Source: Mycolicibacterium rhodesiae
GTDB taxonomy: Bacteria > Actinomycetota > Actinomycetes > Mycobacteriales > Mycobacteriaceae
Direction: 5' to 3'
Length of the DNA stretch: 64,000 nucleotides
Assembly: GCF_002086695.1 (NCBI RefSeq)
Contig: NZ_MVIH01000011.1
Location: forward strand, 120,598 to 184,597
Part shown: piece after piece, positions 1-8,445 of the stretch
Numbering within the stretch: the stretch's first letter is position 1
How the letters are laid out: every line of letters starts with the position of its first letter
The notes under the pieces: generated by a model
What the model saw: only the letters and a program-made list of their open reading frames with translations
What the model was told of the DNA's origin: nothing
Database searches by the model: none
Translations under genes and position numbers: made by a program

Positions 1-135
1 AACGCCCACCAAGGCCAGGCCGCGATGATCGCCGAGCAGCTCGATCGCGCGGTCGCAGGACTGGCGCGGCACGAGCGGCCACCGATTGGGCATAGCCGGA
101 CTGTATTTGCCTCCACCGCACCGGCACGGCAATAG
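1..135 (+). CDS. C-terminal fragment of an unidentified protein (5' end outside window)
   Basis: Frame 1 is open from the first base to a TAG at 133-135, giving about 44 residues. The early part looks helical and charged (QAAMIAEQLDRAVAGLARHE) and the tail is low-complexity. It ends 30 bp before the LOG gene on the same strand, so it may be the 3' end of the preceding gene in the same transcript. Mycobacteria sometimes carry a second LOG-family gene here, but the fragment has no diagnostic motif. The product is unassigned, and the frame could be chance. Confidence 0.4.
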   Translation, partial: NAHQGQAAMIAEQLDRAVAGLARHERPPIGHSRTVFASTAPARQ

Positions 136-165
136 CCGCAAATCCGCTGCGTTAGGTTTGCCGGT

Positions 166-729
166 GTGGAACCCGAGAACCGCGACGGCGAGTGGGCGGT
201 CTGCGTGTACTGCGCGTCCGGCCCGCGTCACCCCGACCTGCTCGACCTCGCCCGACAGGTGGGGGAGGCGATTGCCGACCGCGGCTGGACGCTGGTGTCC
301 GGCGGCGGCAACGTCTCGGCGATGGGTGCGGTGGCCGAGGGTGCCCGGTCCCATGGCGGGCGCACCGTGGGGGTGATTCCCAAGGCGCTGGTGCATCGGG
401 AGTTGGCCGACGTCGAGGCCGACGAGCTGATCGTGACCGACACCATGCGTCAGCGCAAACAAGTCATGGAAGACCGCAGCGACGCCTTCCTGGCCCTACC
501 CGGCGGGATCGGCACGCTCGAGGAACTTTTCGAAACGTGGACCGCGGGGTACCTGGGTATGCATGAAAAGCCGGTGGTGCTCCTCGATCCCACCGGCCAC
601 TATGACGGTCTGCGGACCTGGCTGGGCTCGCTCGTCGAGCCCGGCTTCGTCGCGCAGGCAGCCCTGGACCGGTTGGTGGTGGCCGACGCCGTCGAGGTCG
701 CCCTCGACGTCTGCGCACCGCGGTTGTGA
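166..729 (+). CDS. LOG-family (TIGR00730) nucleoside 5'-monophosphate phosphoribohydrolase-like protein, Rv1205 type
   Basis: This 187-residue Rossmann-fold protein has the LOG family hallmarks. A GGG motif with GAVAEGA lies at about residues 46-60, the Arg/Lys pair at 97-98, and the PGGxGTxxE signature (PGGIGTLEE) at 112-120. Characterised LOG enzymes release free cytokinin base by removing ribose 5-phosphate from cytokinin nucleotides; Rv1205 of M. tuberculosis is the homologue here, recalled from memory. The start is the GTG at 166. The stop (727-729) lies 50 bp before the next start, so co-transcription with fadD6 is likely. Cytosolic; no signal or membrane segment. Confidence 0.9.
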   Translation: MEPENRDGEWAVCVYCASGPRHPDLLDLARQVGEAIADRGWTLVSGGGNVSAMGAVAEGARSHGGRTVGVIPKALVHRELADVEADELIVTDTMRQRKQVMEDRSDAFLALPGGIGTLEELFETWTAGYLGMHEKPVVLLDPTGHYDGLRTWLGSLVEPGFVAQAALDRLVVADAVEVALDVCAPRL

Positions 730-779
730 CCAGGGTTACGCTGACCCGCGGGACGGGCGAGATACGGGAGGTGGCACGA

Positions 780-2591
780 ATGGCCAATAGCGACTCCGGT
801 GATTCCGGCGCGGACAAGTCGGGTGCGAAACACTCGGTAGGGCTACTCGACCTGGCCACCCGGTTGCCTGCGGTGGTGATGGACGCGCCGGTGATCGTGC
901 GCGGTGCACTGACCGGTCTGCTGGCTCTGCCGACCACGAAGACCTCCATCGGCAAGGTGTTCCAGGACCGCGCCGCCAAGTACGCCGACAAGGTCTTCAT
1001 CCGGATGGGTGACGACAAGATCACCTACCGCGAAGCCAACGAGACCGCGAACCGGTTGGCGGCGGTGTTGGCCGACAAGGGAGTTGGCCGCGGCGACGTG
1101 GTCGGCATCATGCTGCGCAACTCACCCAATGCCGTCCTGATGATGCTCGCCGCGGTCAAGTGTGGCGCGGTGGCCGGCATGCTGAACTATCACCAGCGCG
1201 GAGATGTGTTGTCGCACAGCATCGGTCTGCTGGATGCGAAAGTCGTCATCGCCGAGTCCGACCTGATCGATGCGATCACCGAAAGTGGCGCCGAGGTTGC
1301 CGACCTGGTGACGATCGAGGATTTCGAAGAGCAGGCCAAGGGCAAGCCGACCGACAACCCGGCGTCGGCGTCGCAGGTCCAGGCCAAGGACACCGCGTTC
1401 TATATCTTCACGTCGGGGACCACCGGGCACCCCAAGGCCAGTGTCATGACCCACCACCGGTGGCTGCGCGCGCTGGCCGCGTTCGGCGGATTGGGGTTGC
1501 GGCTCAACAGCAATGACACCCTGTACTGCCCGCTGCCGCTCTACCACAACAACGCCCTCACGGTCGCGGTGTCGTCGGTGATCAACGCGGGCGGCACTCT
1601 GGCACTGGGTAAGTCGTTCTCGGCATCGCGGTTCTGGGACGACGTGATCCAGATGGAAGCCACCGCGTTCATCTATATCGGTGAGGTGTGCCGCTATCTG
1701 CTGAACCAGCCTGCCAAGGACACCGACCGCGCCCACAAGATCCGCGTCATCGCAGGCAACGGCTTGCGCCCGGAGATCTGGGATGAGTTCACCCGCCGGT
1801 TCAACATCGGCCGGGTTGCCGAGTTCTACGCCGCCAGCGAGGGCAACACCGCGTTCATCAACATCTTCAACATCCCCAAGACCACCGGCATCAGCCCGAT
1901 GCCACTGGCCTACGTCGAGTACGACGCGGAAACCGGCGAGCCGGCTCGCGACGAGAACGGCCGGGTTCGGAAGGTGGCGCCCGGTCAGCCCGGCCTGCTG
2001 ATCAGCCCGGTCAACAAGCTCTCACCGTTCGACGGCTACACCGACAAGGAAGCCAGCGAGAAGAAGCTGGTGCGCAACGCGTTCAAAGAGGGCGACGTCT
2101 GGTTCAACACCGGCGACGTGATGAACCCGCAGGGCATGCGCCACGCGGCGTTCGCCGACCGGCTCGGCGACACCTTCCGGTGGAAGGGCGAGAACGTCGC
2201 CACCACCCAGGTCGAGGCCGCGCTGGGCCAGGACAAGAACGTCGAGGAGTCGACGGTGTTCGGCGTCGAGGTGCCCGACACCGGCGGCCGCGCCGGGATG
2301 GCGGCGGTCAAGCTGCGTGACGGGGCGGAATTCGACGGCAAGGCGCTGGCCGACACCGTCTACGGCAACCTGCCGGGCTACGCCGTCCCGCTGTTCATCC
2401 GGATCGTCGAATCACTCGAGACCACGTCGACGTTCAAGAGCCGCAAAGTGGACCTGCGTAAGCAGGGCTACGGGGCCGACGGCGAGAAGATCGAGGACCC
2501 GCTGTACGTGCTGAAGGGCCGCGACGAGGGCTACGTGCCGTTCTACGACGAGTACCCCGAGGAAGTGGCGGCCGGCTCCCGGCCGAAGTAG
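780..2591 (+). CDS. fadD6: Long/very-long-chain acyl-CoA synthetase FadD6
   Basis: ATP-dependent fatty acid:CoA ligase of the ANL adenylating superfamily, FATP/very-long-chain branch, 603 residues (M. tuberculosis FadD6 is of similar length). The AMP-binding P-loop is YIFTSGTTGHPKA at residues 208-220. An adenylation motif follows (EFYAASEGNTAF), then the hinge aspartate in WFNTGD and the C-terminal domain with FRWKGENVATTQVE. It activates long-chain fatty acids for lipid synthesis or degradation in the cytosol. The ATG at 780 is preferred because GGGAGG at 766-771 lies about 8 bp upstream. An in-frame GTG at 726 overlaps the previous stop and would add 18 unconserved-looking residues. Confidence 0.93.
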   Translation: MANSDSGDSGADKSGAKHSVGLLDLATRLPAVVMDAPVIVRGALTGLLALPTTKTSIGKVFQDRAAKYADKVFIRMGDDKITYREANETANRLAAVLADKGVGRGDVVGIMLRNSPNAVLMMLAAVKCGAVAGMLNYHQRGDVLSHSIGLLDAKVVIAESDLIDAITESGAEVADLVTIEDFEEQAKGKPTDNPASASQVQAKDTAFYIFTSGTTGHPKASVMTHHRWLRALAAFGGLGLRLNSNDTLYCPLPLYHNNALTVAVSSVINAGGTLALGKSFSASRFWDDVIQMEATAFIYIGEVCRYLLNQPAKDTDRAHKIRVIAGNGLRPEIWDEFTRRFNIGRVAEFYAASEGNTAFINIFNIPKTTGISPMPLAYVEYDAETGEPARDENGRVRKVAPGQPGLLISPVNKLSPFDGYTDKEASEKKLVRNAFKEGDVWFNTGDVMNPQGMRHAAFADRLGDTFRWKGENVATTQVEAALGQDKNVEESTVFGVEVPDTGGRAGMAAVKLRDGAEFDGKALADTVYGNLPGYAVPLFIRIVESLETTSTFKSRKVDLRKQGYGADGEKIEDPLYVLKGRDEGYVPFYDEYPEEVAAGSRPK

Positions 2592-2612
2592 TTCGGTCGC
2601 CCAATCCGACGG

Positions 2613-2662
2613 TTCGCTGAGGAAGTGCGAGTGGGCGCCTGCATTTCGTCGATTTCGGCGCC
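2613..2662 (+). repeat. Intergenic repeat copy A (upstream of folP2)
   Basis: This stretch between fadD6 and folP2 shares about 70% identity over 43 positions with 4513-4562 upstream of the DivIVA-like gene. The shared core reads TGCGAGTG, then TGCA, then CGTCGAT.TCGGCGC in the same order and spacing. Both copies end just before a plus-strand start codon. A promoter/leader element or a small dispersed repeat is possible. Confidence 0.5.
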
Positions 2663-2680
2663 ACCAGGCACCATGGTGGA

Positions 2681-3556
2681 GTGAAGTCGACGTTCTGCGG
2701 ACGGCCGGTGGCCGGTGATCGCGCGCTGATCATGGCGATCGTCAACCGCACGCCCGACTCGTTCTACGACCAGGGCGCCACCTTCTCCGACGACGCCGCC
2801 AAGGACGCCGCCCACCGGGTGGTCGCCGAAGGGGCCGACGTGGTCGACGTCGGGGGAGTCAAGGCCGGGCCCGGGATCGTGGTCGACGCCGACGAGGAAA
2901 TCGCCAGGGTGGTGCCGTTCATCGAATGGCTGCGCGGCGAGTACCCGGATCAGCTGATCAGCGTCGACACCTGGCGATCCTCGGTGGCCAAGCAGGCCTG
3001 CGCGGCCGGAGCGGACCTGATCAACGACACCTGGGCCGGTGCCGACCCGGCGCTTCCTGAGGTCGCCGCCGAATTCGGGGTGGGGCTGGTGTGCTCGCAC
3101 ACCGGGGGAGCGACGCCGCGTACCCGGCCGTTCCGGGTCAGCTACGGCACGACCGTGACCGGCGTGGTCGACGACGTCATCGCCGAGGTCACCTCCGCGG
3201 CCGAACGCGCCGTAGCTATCGGGGTGGCTCGGGACGCGATCCTCATCGATCCGACCCACGATTTCGGCAAAAATACTCATCACGGTCTTACTTTGTTGCA
3301 CCACGTAAAAGATCTTGTTAACACCGGATGGCCCGTCCTGATGGCACTGAGCAACAAAGATTTCGTCGGGGAGACTTTGGGTGTGGAGCTCACTCAACGA
3401 CTCGAGGGCACGCTGGCAGCGACCGCTCTGGCCGCCGCCGACGGAGCCCGGATGTTCCGGGTGCATGAGGTGGGACCCACTCGGCGCGTGCTGGAAATGG
3501 TCGCGTCGATCCGTGGGGAGCGTCCGCCGGCGCGGACGGTGAGGGGCCTGGCATGA
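2681..3556 (+). CDS. folP2: Dihydropteroate synthase-like protein FolP2
   Basis: A 291-residue TIM-barrel protein of the DHPS family. The signature IMAIVNRTPDSF at residues 17-28 and the DVGGVKAGPG segment correspond to the pterin/phosphate binding loops. Identity to M. tuberculosis FolP2 (Rv1207) is high along the whole length, including the C-terminal RMFRVHEV segment. Canonical DHPS joins p-aminobenzoate to dihydropterin pyrophosphate. FolP1 is the housekeeping enzyme in mycobacteria, and FolP2 has been reported to lack this activity, so its reaction is uncertain. The GTG start at 2681 follows GGTGGA. The stop overlaps the gpgS start (ATGA), indicating translational coupling. Confidence 0.9.
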   Translation: MKSTFCGRPVAGDRALIMAIVNRTPDSFYDQGATFSDDAAKDAAHRVVAEGADVVDVGGVKAGPGIVVDADEEIARVVPFIEWLRGEYPDQLISVDTWRSSVAKQACAAGADLINDTWAGADPALPEVAAEFGVGLVCSHTGGATPRTRPFRVSYGTTVTGVVDDVIAEVTSAAERAVAIGVARDAILIDPTHDFGKNTHHGLTLLHHVKDLVNTGWPVLMALSNKDFVGETLGVELTQRLEGTLAATALAAADGARMFRVHEVGPTRRVLEMVASIRGERPPARTVRGLA

Positions 3557-4488
3557 CCGAACTCGCCAACGACACACTTCCCGGCGACACCTGGCTGTCT
3601 GACCACAGCTGGAGCCGGCCGACCTGGACCATCGCTGAACTGGTGGCCGCCAAACGCGGCCGCACCATCTCCGTCGTCCTGCCTGCGCTCAACGAGGAGG
3701 AGACCGTCGGATCGGTGGTGGACACCATCCGTCCGCTGCTTGGCGGCCTGGTCGACGAACTGATCGTGCTGGATTCCGGCTCCACCGACGACACCGAGAT
3801 CGAAGCCATCGCCGCCGGCGCCCGGGTGGTCACCCGCGAACAGGCGGTGCCCGAGGTCGAACCGCAGCCCGGCAAGGGTGAAGTGTTGTGGCGCTCGCTG
3901 GCCGCCACCACCGGCGACATCATCGTCTTCGTCGACTCCGACCTGATCGATCCCGACCCGATGTTCGTGCCGCGGCTGGTCGGTCCGCTGCTCACCGGCG
4001 ACGGCATCCACCTGGTCAAGGGCTTCTACCGGCGACCGCTGAAGGTCGGCAAGGGCGAGGACGCCAACGGCGGTGGCCGGGTCACCGAGCTGGTCGCCCG
4101 ACCGCTGCTGGCCGCGCTGCGCCCCGAACTGGGGTGCGTACTGCAGCCGTTGGGCGGCGAGTACGCCGGCACCCGTGAGCTGCTGACCTCGGTGCCGTTC
4201 GCGCCGGGTTACGGCGTGGAGATCGGTCTGCTGGTCGACACCTACGACCGACTCGGCCTGCAGGCGATCGCGCAGGTGAACCTCGGCGTGCGCAGTCACC
4301 GCAACCGGCCGCTGATCGAGCTGGGCGCGATGAGTCGTCAGGTGATCGCCACCCTGCTGTCCCGGTGCGGCATCACCGACTCGGGCATCGGGCTGACGCA
4401 GTTCCTGCCCGACGGCCACGACGGCTACCTGCCGCAGACGACCAAGGTCTCGTTGGCCGACCGGCCGCCGATGAACACCCTGCGCTGA
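3553..4488 (+). CDS. gpgS: Glucosyl-3-phosphoglycerate synthase
   Basis: GT81 (GT-A fold) retaining glucosyltransferase of 311 residues. It transfers glucose from UDP-glucose to 3-phosphoglycerate, the first step of 6-O-methylglucose lipopolysaccharide (MGLP) synthesis. The nucleotide-binding part includes VVLPALNEEETV (residues 41-52) and LDSGSTDD (73-80). The metal/UDP-binding DxD is DSD at 128-130. Rv1208 is the homologue, of similar length. The ATG overlaps the folP2 stop by 4 bp, so the two proteins are made together. This links MGLP initiation with the glgM/glgC and trehalose-import genes in the same window. Confidence 0.95.
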   Translation: MTELANDTLPGDTWLSDHSWSRPTWTIAELVAAKRGRTISVVLPALNEEETVGSVVDTIRPLLGGLVDELIVLDSGSTDDTEIEAIAAGARVVTREQAVPEVEPQPGKGEVLWRSLAATTGDIIVFVDSDLIDPDPMFVPRLVGPLLTGDGIHLVKGFYRRPLKVGKGEDANGGGRVTELVARPLLAALRPELGCVLQPLGGEYAGTRELLTSVPFAPGYGVEIGLLVDTYDRLGLQAIAQVNLGVRSHRNRPLIELGAMSRQVIATLLSRCGITDSGIGLTQFLPDGHDGYLPQTTKVSLADRPPMNTLR

Positions 4489-4512
4489 GCGCGTCTCTCG
4501 CCGACACGACAT

Positions 4513-4562
4513 TTCGCAGCAGAAATGCGAGTGCAACCGTGCAGAACGTCGATCTCGGCGCA
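4513..4562 (+). repeat. Intergenic repeat copy B (upstream of DivIVA-like gene)
   Basis: Second copy of the element at 2613-2662, with conserved TGCGAGTG, TGCA and CGTCGATCTCGGCGC. Just upstream, 4510-4527 contains a perfect 6-bp inverted repeat (CATTTC, 6 nt, GAAATG) that overlaps the copy. It sits 15 bp before the GTG at 4577. Confidence 0.5.
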
Positions 4563-4576
4563 AGTAATCTCGTGAC

Positions 4577-4927
4577 GTGACATTGATCCTGCTGTACCTG
4601 GTGGTGCTGATCCTGATCGGCATCGTCCTGTTCGGGGTGGCCAGCCTGGTCTTCGGGCGGGGCGAGCAGCTGCCGCCGCTGCCGCGGGCCACCACAGCCA
4701 CCGTGCTGCCTGCCTCCGGGGTCACCGGCGCAGACGTCGAGGCCGTCAAGTTCACTCAGGTGCTGCGCGGCTACAAGACCAGTGAGGTGGACTGGGTGCT
4801 GGACCGCCTCGGTGCCGAACTGGACCAGCTGCGCGGCGAGCTCTCCGCGGTGCGCGCGGCCGCCGGGCTCGACGAGCCGGTACACACCCACCACGCCGCG
4901 CCCGGCGCCGACGAAGAACAGCCGTGA
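4577..4927 (+). CDS. Membrane-anchored DivIVA-domain protein (Rv1209 type)
   Basis: A 116-residue protein with one N-terminal membrane segment (about residues 3-26, very Leu/Ile/Val-rich). A linker follows, then a short DivIVA-like helix (residues about 55-92, TQVLRGYKTSEVDWVLDRL). DivIVA-family domains in actinobacteria organise polar or septal membrane processes; this single short repeat suggests a small polarity or scaffold factor, but the function is unknown. Rv1209 is the positional homologue. It starts with GTG at 4577, and its stop overlaps the tagA GTG start (GTGA at 4924-4927). Confidence 0.82.
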   Translation: MTLILLYLVVLILIGIVLFGVASLVFGRGEQLPPLPRATTATVLPASGVTGADVEAVKFTQVLRGYKTSEVDWVLDRLGAELDQLRGELSAVRAAAGLDEPVHTHHAAPGADEEQP

Positions 4928-5502
4928 CGGAACCGGCCGAGGACGACGGCCGCATCCGCTGCGGCTGGGCACAGATGCAGTCGCAGCTCTACCGCGACTA
5001 CCACGACGACGAGTGGGGCCGGGTACTGCGCGGCCAGGTGGCGCTGTTCGAGCGGATGAGCCTCGAAGCGTTCCAGAGCGGTCTGTCGTGGCTGATCATC
5101 CTGCGTAAGCGGGACAACTTCCGGCGCGCGTTCGACAACTTCGACATCGAGACGGTGGCCACCTACACCGACCGTGACGTCGCCCGGCTGATGGCCGACG
5201 AGGGCATCGTGCGCAACCGCGCCAAGATCGAGGCCACCATCGCCAACGCCAGGGCCGTCGCCGAACTCGACGTCGACCTGTCCGACCTGCTGTGGTCCTA
5301 CGCCCCGCCGCCGCGCCCGCGGCCCAAGACGATGGCCGACGTGCCGGCGATCACGCCGGAGTCCCAGGCGATGGCCAAGGACCTCAAGAAGCGCGGTTTC
5401 CGCTTCGTCGGCCCCACCACCGCCTACGCGCTGATGCAGGCCACCGGGATGGTCGACGATCACCTGGCGTCGTGCTGGGTTCCTCGCCCGACCGCTGCGT
5501 GA
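4924..5502 (+). CDS. tagA: DNA-3-methyladenine glycosylase I
   Basis: Base-excision-repair glycosylase of the Tag family (192 residues) that removes 3-methyladenine from alkylated DNA. The zinc site is visible as C13, H27, H180 and C184, matching the Cys-His...His-x3-Cys pattern of E. coli Tag. The catalytic region MSLEAFQSGLSW is conserved, as is the FVGPTTAYALMQATGMVDDH segment near the end. Homologue of Rv1210. It overlaps the upstream DivIVA-like gene by 4 bp. Cytosolic; no alkylation-response operator was recognised. Confidence 0.93.
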   Translation: MTEPAEDDGRIRCGWAQMQSQLYRDYHDDEWGRVLRGQVALFERMSLEAFQSGLSWLIILRKRDNFRRAFDNFDIETVATYTDRDVARLMADEGIVRNRAKIEATIANARAVAELDVDLSDLLWSYAPPPRPRPKTMADVPAITPESQAMAKDLKKRGFRFVGPTTAYALMQATGMVDDHLASCWVPRPTAA

Positions 5503-5562
5503 CGTCGCAAATCGGACCCCTTAATCGGCCCTTTCACACCAATGCCCGCCGATAAGGAACAA

Positions 5563-5568
5563 TAGAAT
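5563..5568 (+). promoter_or_regulatory. Putative -10 hexamer (TAGAAT) for the DUF3117 gene
   Basis: TAGAAT fits the mycobacterial SigA -10 consensus TANNNT and lies in a locally AT-rich stretch between tagA and the small DUF3117 gene. It would give a leader of about 90 nt. No convincing -35 is at the right distance. Confidence 0.35.
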
Positions 5569-5665
5569 CGAAAACAAGCAGTTCAGTGCCGACGCACCAG
5601 CCAAGTGCCCGGCGCTGGACCGGGTCCGTGAGCACGGGCCGGCTCGAATCTGGAGGGAGCACTCG

Positions 5666-5833
5666 ATGGCGGCGATGAAGCCCCGGACTGGTGACGGTCC
5701 GCTGGAAGCAACCAAGGAGGGGCGCGGCATCGTGATGCGAGTACCGCTGGAAGGCGGCGGACGACTGGTTGTCGAGCTGACACCCGACGAGGCGGCCGCC
5801 CTTGGCGACGAACTCAAAAACGTCACCAGCTAA
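5666..5833 (+). CDS. DUF3117 small conserved actinobacterial protein (Rv1211 type)
   Basis: A 55-residue protein starting MAAMKPRTGDGPLEATKEGR and ending in DELKNVTS. It is essentially identical in pattern to the DUF3117 family, which is widespread in Actinobacteria and of unknown function. The ATG at 5666 has a strong ribosome site, GGAGGGAG at 5652-5659. M. tuberculosis Rv1211 is annotated longer at the N-terminus, but the conserved part matches this start. An intrinsic terminator follows 14 bp after the stop, so the gene is probably monocistronic. No signal or membrane segment. Confidence 0.9.
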   Translation: MAAMKPRTGDGPLEATKEGRGIVMRVPLEGGGRLVVELTPDEAAALGDELKNVTS

Positions 5834-5847
5834 CAGATCCACCCTCG

Positions 5848-5870
5848 AAACCCCGCGACCCGCGGGGTTT
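5848..5870. terminator. Bidirectional intrinsic terminator between DUF3117 and glgM
   Basis: A perfect 10-bp stem, AAACCCCGCG (5848-5857) with CGCGGGGTTT (5861-5870), and a 3-nt loop. The arms supply a T-run in one direction and an A-run in the other, so it can serve both convergent genes. Confidence 0.88.
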
Positions 5871-5887
5871 CTCCTCTGCCGGTGGCC

Positions 5888-7051
5888 CTACGCCGACACC
5901 TTGCGGTAAATCTCGAGCGTCTGCTCGGCGATGTGTGCCCACGAGAACTCGTCGATGCAGCGCTGCCGGCCGGCCGCACCGAAGCGGCGCGCCTTCTCCA
6001 AATCGCCCACCAGCGCATTGACGGCCTCGGCGAGACCGGTCTCGAAGCCCACCGGGTCGCTCGACTCGTAGTGCACCAGAGTGCCGGTCACCCCGTCGTC
6101 GACCACCTCGGGTATGCCACCCACATCGGACGCCACCACGGCCGTTCCGCAGGCCATCGCCTCCAAATTCACGATCCCTAGTGGCTCGTACACCGATGGG
6201 CACACGAAAGCTGTTGCTGCCGAGAGTATTTCGCGGATTTTTCCGATCGGCAGAAACTCCTGCACCCAGAACACGCCGCTGCGGCGCCCGGCCAGCTCCT
6301 GCACGGCCGCGCTCACCTCGGCGGCGATCTCCGGGGTGTCCGGCGCACCGGCGCACAGCACCACCTGGATCTCCGGATCGAAGCGGTGCGCCGCGGCGAT
6401 CAGGTGCGGGACACCCTTCTGCCGGGTGATCCGGCCGACAAAAGCCACCATGGGTCGCGACGGGTCGACGCCGAGTTCGGCGAGCACCGACTCACCCCGC
6501 TCGGGCGGTGCCGGGTACCAGACATCGGTGTCGATTCCGTTCTTCACCACATGAACCCGGTTGGGGTCCAACGCCGGATACACCGACAGAACGTCGTCGC
6601 GCATGCCGGAACTGACTGCGATCACCCCGTCCGCCGCTTCGACCGCGGTGCGCTCCACCCACAGCGACACCCGGTAGCCGCCGCCGAGCTGCTCGGCCTT
6701 CCACGGCCGCAACGGTTCGAGGGAGTGCGCGGTGAGCACGTGGGGGACGTCGTAGAGCAGCGACGCGAGGTGACCGGCCACCCCGGTGTACCAGGTGTGC
6801 GAATGCACCACCGTCGCCTCGGCGGCCGCATTGGCCATCACCAGATCCGCGGACAGCGTCGACAGCGCCGGGTTGGCCCCCTTGAGCGCCGGGTCGGGCT
6901 GATGGACGAAGGCGCCCGGGCGCGGGGCGCCCATACAGTGCACGTCCACCTCACACAGCCGCCGCAACTGTGCGACGAGTTCCGTCACGTGTACGCCCGC
7001 CCCGCCGTAAACCTCGGGTGGATACTCCCGAGTCATCATCGCCACCCGCAT
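5888..7051 (-). CDS. glgM: Alpha-maltose-1-phosphate synthase GlgM (glycogen synthase family)
   Basis: GT4-family glycosyltransferase of 387 residues, exactly the length recalled for M. tuberculosis Rv1212c. It begins MRVAMMTREYPPEVYGGAGV, where the GGAGV loop binds the sugar nucleotide. Near the C-terminus the CPSVYEPLGIVNLEAMACGT segment holds the E-x7-E motif. The mycobacterial enzyme joins ADP-glucose to glucose-1-phosphate to give maltose-1-phosphate, the substrate of GlgE for alpha-glucan synthesis; older annotation is glgA. The ATG at 7051 is chosen because the in-frame upstream stretch (to 7246) has unrelated composition and overlaps the divergent glgC. It is divergent from glgC, which makes its substrate. 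Confidence 0.93.
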   Translation of the reverse strand: MRVAMMTREYPPEVYGGAGVHVTELVAQLRRLCEVDVHCMGAPRPGAFVHQPDPALKGANPALSTLSADLVMANAAAEATVVHSHTWYTGVAGHLASLLYDVPHVLTAHSLEPLRPWKAEQLGGGYRVSLWVERTAVEAADGVIAVSSGMRDDVLSVYPALDPNRVHVVKNGIDTDVWYPAPPERGESVLAELGVDPSRPMVAFVGRITRQKGVPHLIAAAHRFDPEIQVVLCAGAPDTPEIAAEVSAAVQELAGRRSGVFWVQEFLPIGKIREILSAATAFVCPSVYEPLGIVNLEAMACGTAVVASDVGGIPEVVDDGVTGTLVHYESSDPVGFETGLAEAVNALVGDLEKARRFGAAGRQRCIDEFSWAHIAEQTLEIYRKVSA

Positions 7052-7230
7052 AGGCCCGACCGTAGTGGCCCGCGCTGCGCGGCGCATCCCCCATCCCGTC
7101 GCTTCGCTCGCCCCGACCTTGTCGGTCAACGTGCTTGCGCGCGACCCCAAGTCGCTTCGGCCGCGACACGACGACCTGCAATAGAGCCGTTGGTCTAGCC
7201 GTCGGTTGCGTGTGCCGATAGGTTTGCAGG

Positions 7231-8445
7231 ATGAGGGAATTGCCACACGTGCTGGGCATCGTCCTGGCGGGCGGAGAGGGCAAACGGCTCTATCCGCTGA
7301 CCGCAGACCGGGCCAAGCCGGCGGTTCCCTTCGGCGGCGCGTACCGCCTCATCGATTTCGTGCTCTCGAATCTGGTCAACGCGCGCTACCTCCGCATCTG
7401 CGTGCTCACCCAGTACAAGTCGCATTCGCTGGACCGGCACATCTCACAGAACTGGCGATTGAGCGGCCTGGCCGGTGAATACATCACGCCGGTTCCCGCC
7501 CAGCAGCGACTCGGCCCGCGCTGGTACACCGGCTCGGCTGACGCGATCTACCAGTCGCTGAACCTGATCTACGACGAGGATCCGGACTACATCGTGGTTT
7601 TCGGTGCCGACCACGTGTACCGGATGGACCCCGAGCAGATGGTGAAGTTCCACATCGAGAGCGGGGCAGGCGCCACCGTGGCCGGTATCCGGGTGCCCCG
7701 GGCCGAGGCGCACGCCTTCGGATGCATCGACGCCGACGAGTCCGGCCGCATCCGGGAGTTCGTCGAGAAGCCGGCCGACCCGCCGGGGACGCCCGATGAT
7801 CCCGAGCAGACCTTCGTGTCGATGGGCAACTACATCTTCACCACGAAGGTGCTCATCGACGCCATCCGTGCCGACGCCGACGACGACAACTCCGATCACG
7901 ACATGGGCGGCGACATCATCCCGCGGCTGGTGTCCGACGGCATGGCCGCGGTGTACGACTTCAGCAACAACGAAGTCCCCGGTGCCACCGAGCGCGACCA
8001 CGGCTACTGGCGCGACGTCGGAACGTTGGATGCGTTCTACGACGCCCACATGGATTTGGTGTCGGTGCACCCGGTGTTCAACCTCTACAACAAGCGCTGG
8101 CCGATCCGCGGGGAGTCGGAGAACCTGGCGCCCGCGAAGTTCGTCAACGGCGGCTCGGCGCAGGAGTCCGTGGTCGGCGCCGGGAGCATCATCTCCGCGG
8201 CGTCGGTACGCAATTCGGTGCTGTCGAGCAACGTCGCGATCGAGGACGGCGCCATCGTCGAAGGCAGCGTGTTGATGCCCGGCGTGCGGGTGGGCCGCGG
8301 CGCGGTGGTCCGGCACGCCATCCTGGACAAGAACGTGGTCGTCGGCCCCGGTGAGATGGTCGGCGTGGATCTGGAGAAGGACCGCGACCGGTTCGCGATC
8401 AGCGCAGGCGGTGTGGTGGCCGTCGGCAAGGGCGTCTGGATCTAA
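7231..8445 (+). CDS. glgC: Glucose-1-phosphate adenylyltransferase (ADP-glucose pyrophosphorylase)
   Basis: A 404-residue enzyme that converts ATP and glucose-1-phosphate to ADP-glucose. The N-terminal nucleotidyltransferase domain begins with GIVLAGGEGKRLYPLT and the regulatory/catalytic KPAVPFGGAYRLIDF stretch. The C-terminal left-handed beta-helix starts at about residue 290 (hexapeptide-like SVVGAGSIISAASVRNSVLS). Homologue of Rv1213. The ATG at 7231 is preceded by only a weak ribosome site (CAGG). The 179-bp gap to divergent glgM must hold both promoters. The stop overlaps the convergent lipoprotein gene by 4 bp (8442-8445). Confidence 0.96.
   Translation: MRELPHVLGIVLAGGEGKRLYPLTADRAKPAVPFGGAYRLIDFVLSNLVNARYLRICVLTQYKSHSLDRHISQNWRLSGLAGEYITPVPAQQRLGPRWYTGSADAIYQSLNLIYDEDPDYIVVFGADHVYRMDPEQMVKFHIESGAGATVAGIRVPRAEAHAFGCIDADESGRIREFVEKPADPPGTPDDPEQTFVSMGNYIFTTKVLIDAIRADADDDNSDHDMGGDIIPRLVSDGMAAVYDFSNNEVPGATERDHGYWRDVGTLDAFYDAHMDLVSVHPVFNLYNKRWPIRGESENLAPAKFVNGGSAQESVVGAGSIISAASVRNSVLSSNVAIEDGAIVEGSVLMPGVRVGRGAVVRHAILDKNVVVGPGEMVGVDLEKDRDRFAISAGGVVAVGKGVWI

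Noticed and set aside
5521..5842. Minus-strand frames over the DUF3117 gene
   Set aside because: The plus-strand 55-residue DUF3117 product is clearly recognisable with a strong ribosome site and terminator.
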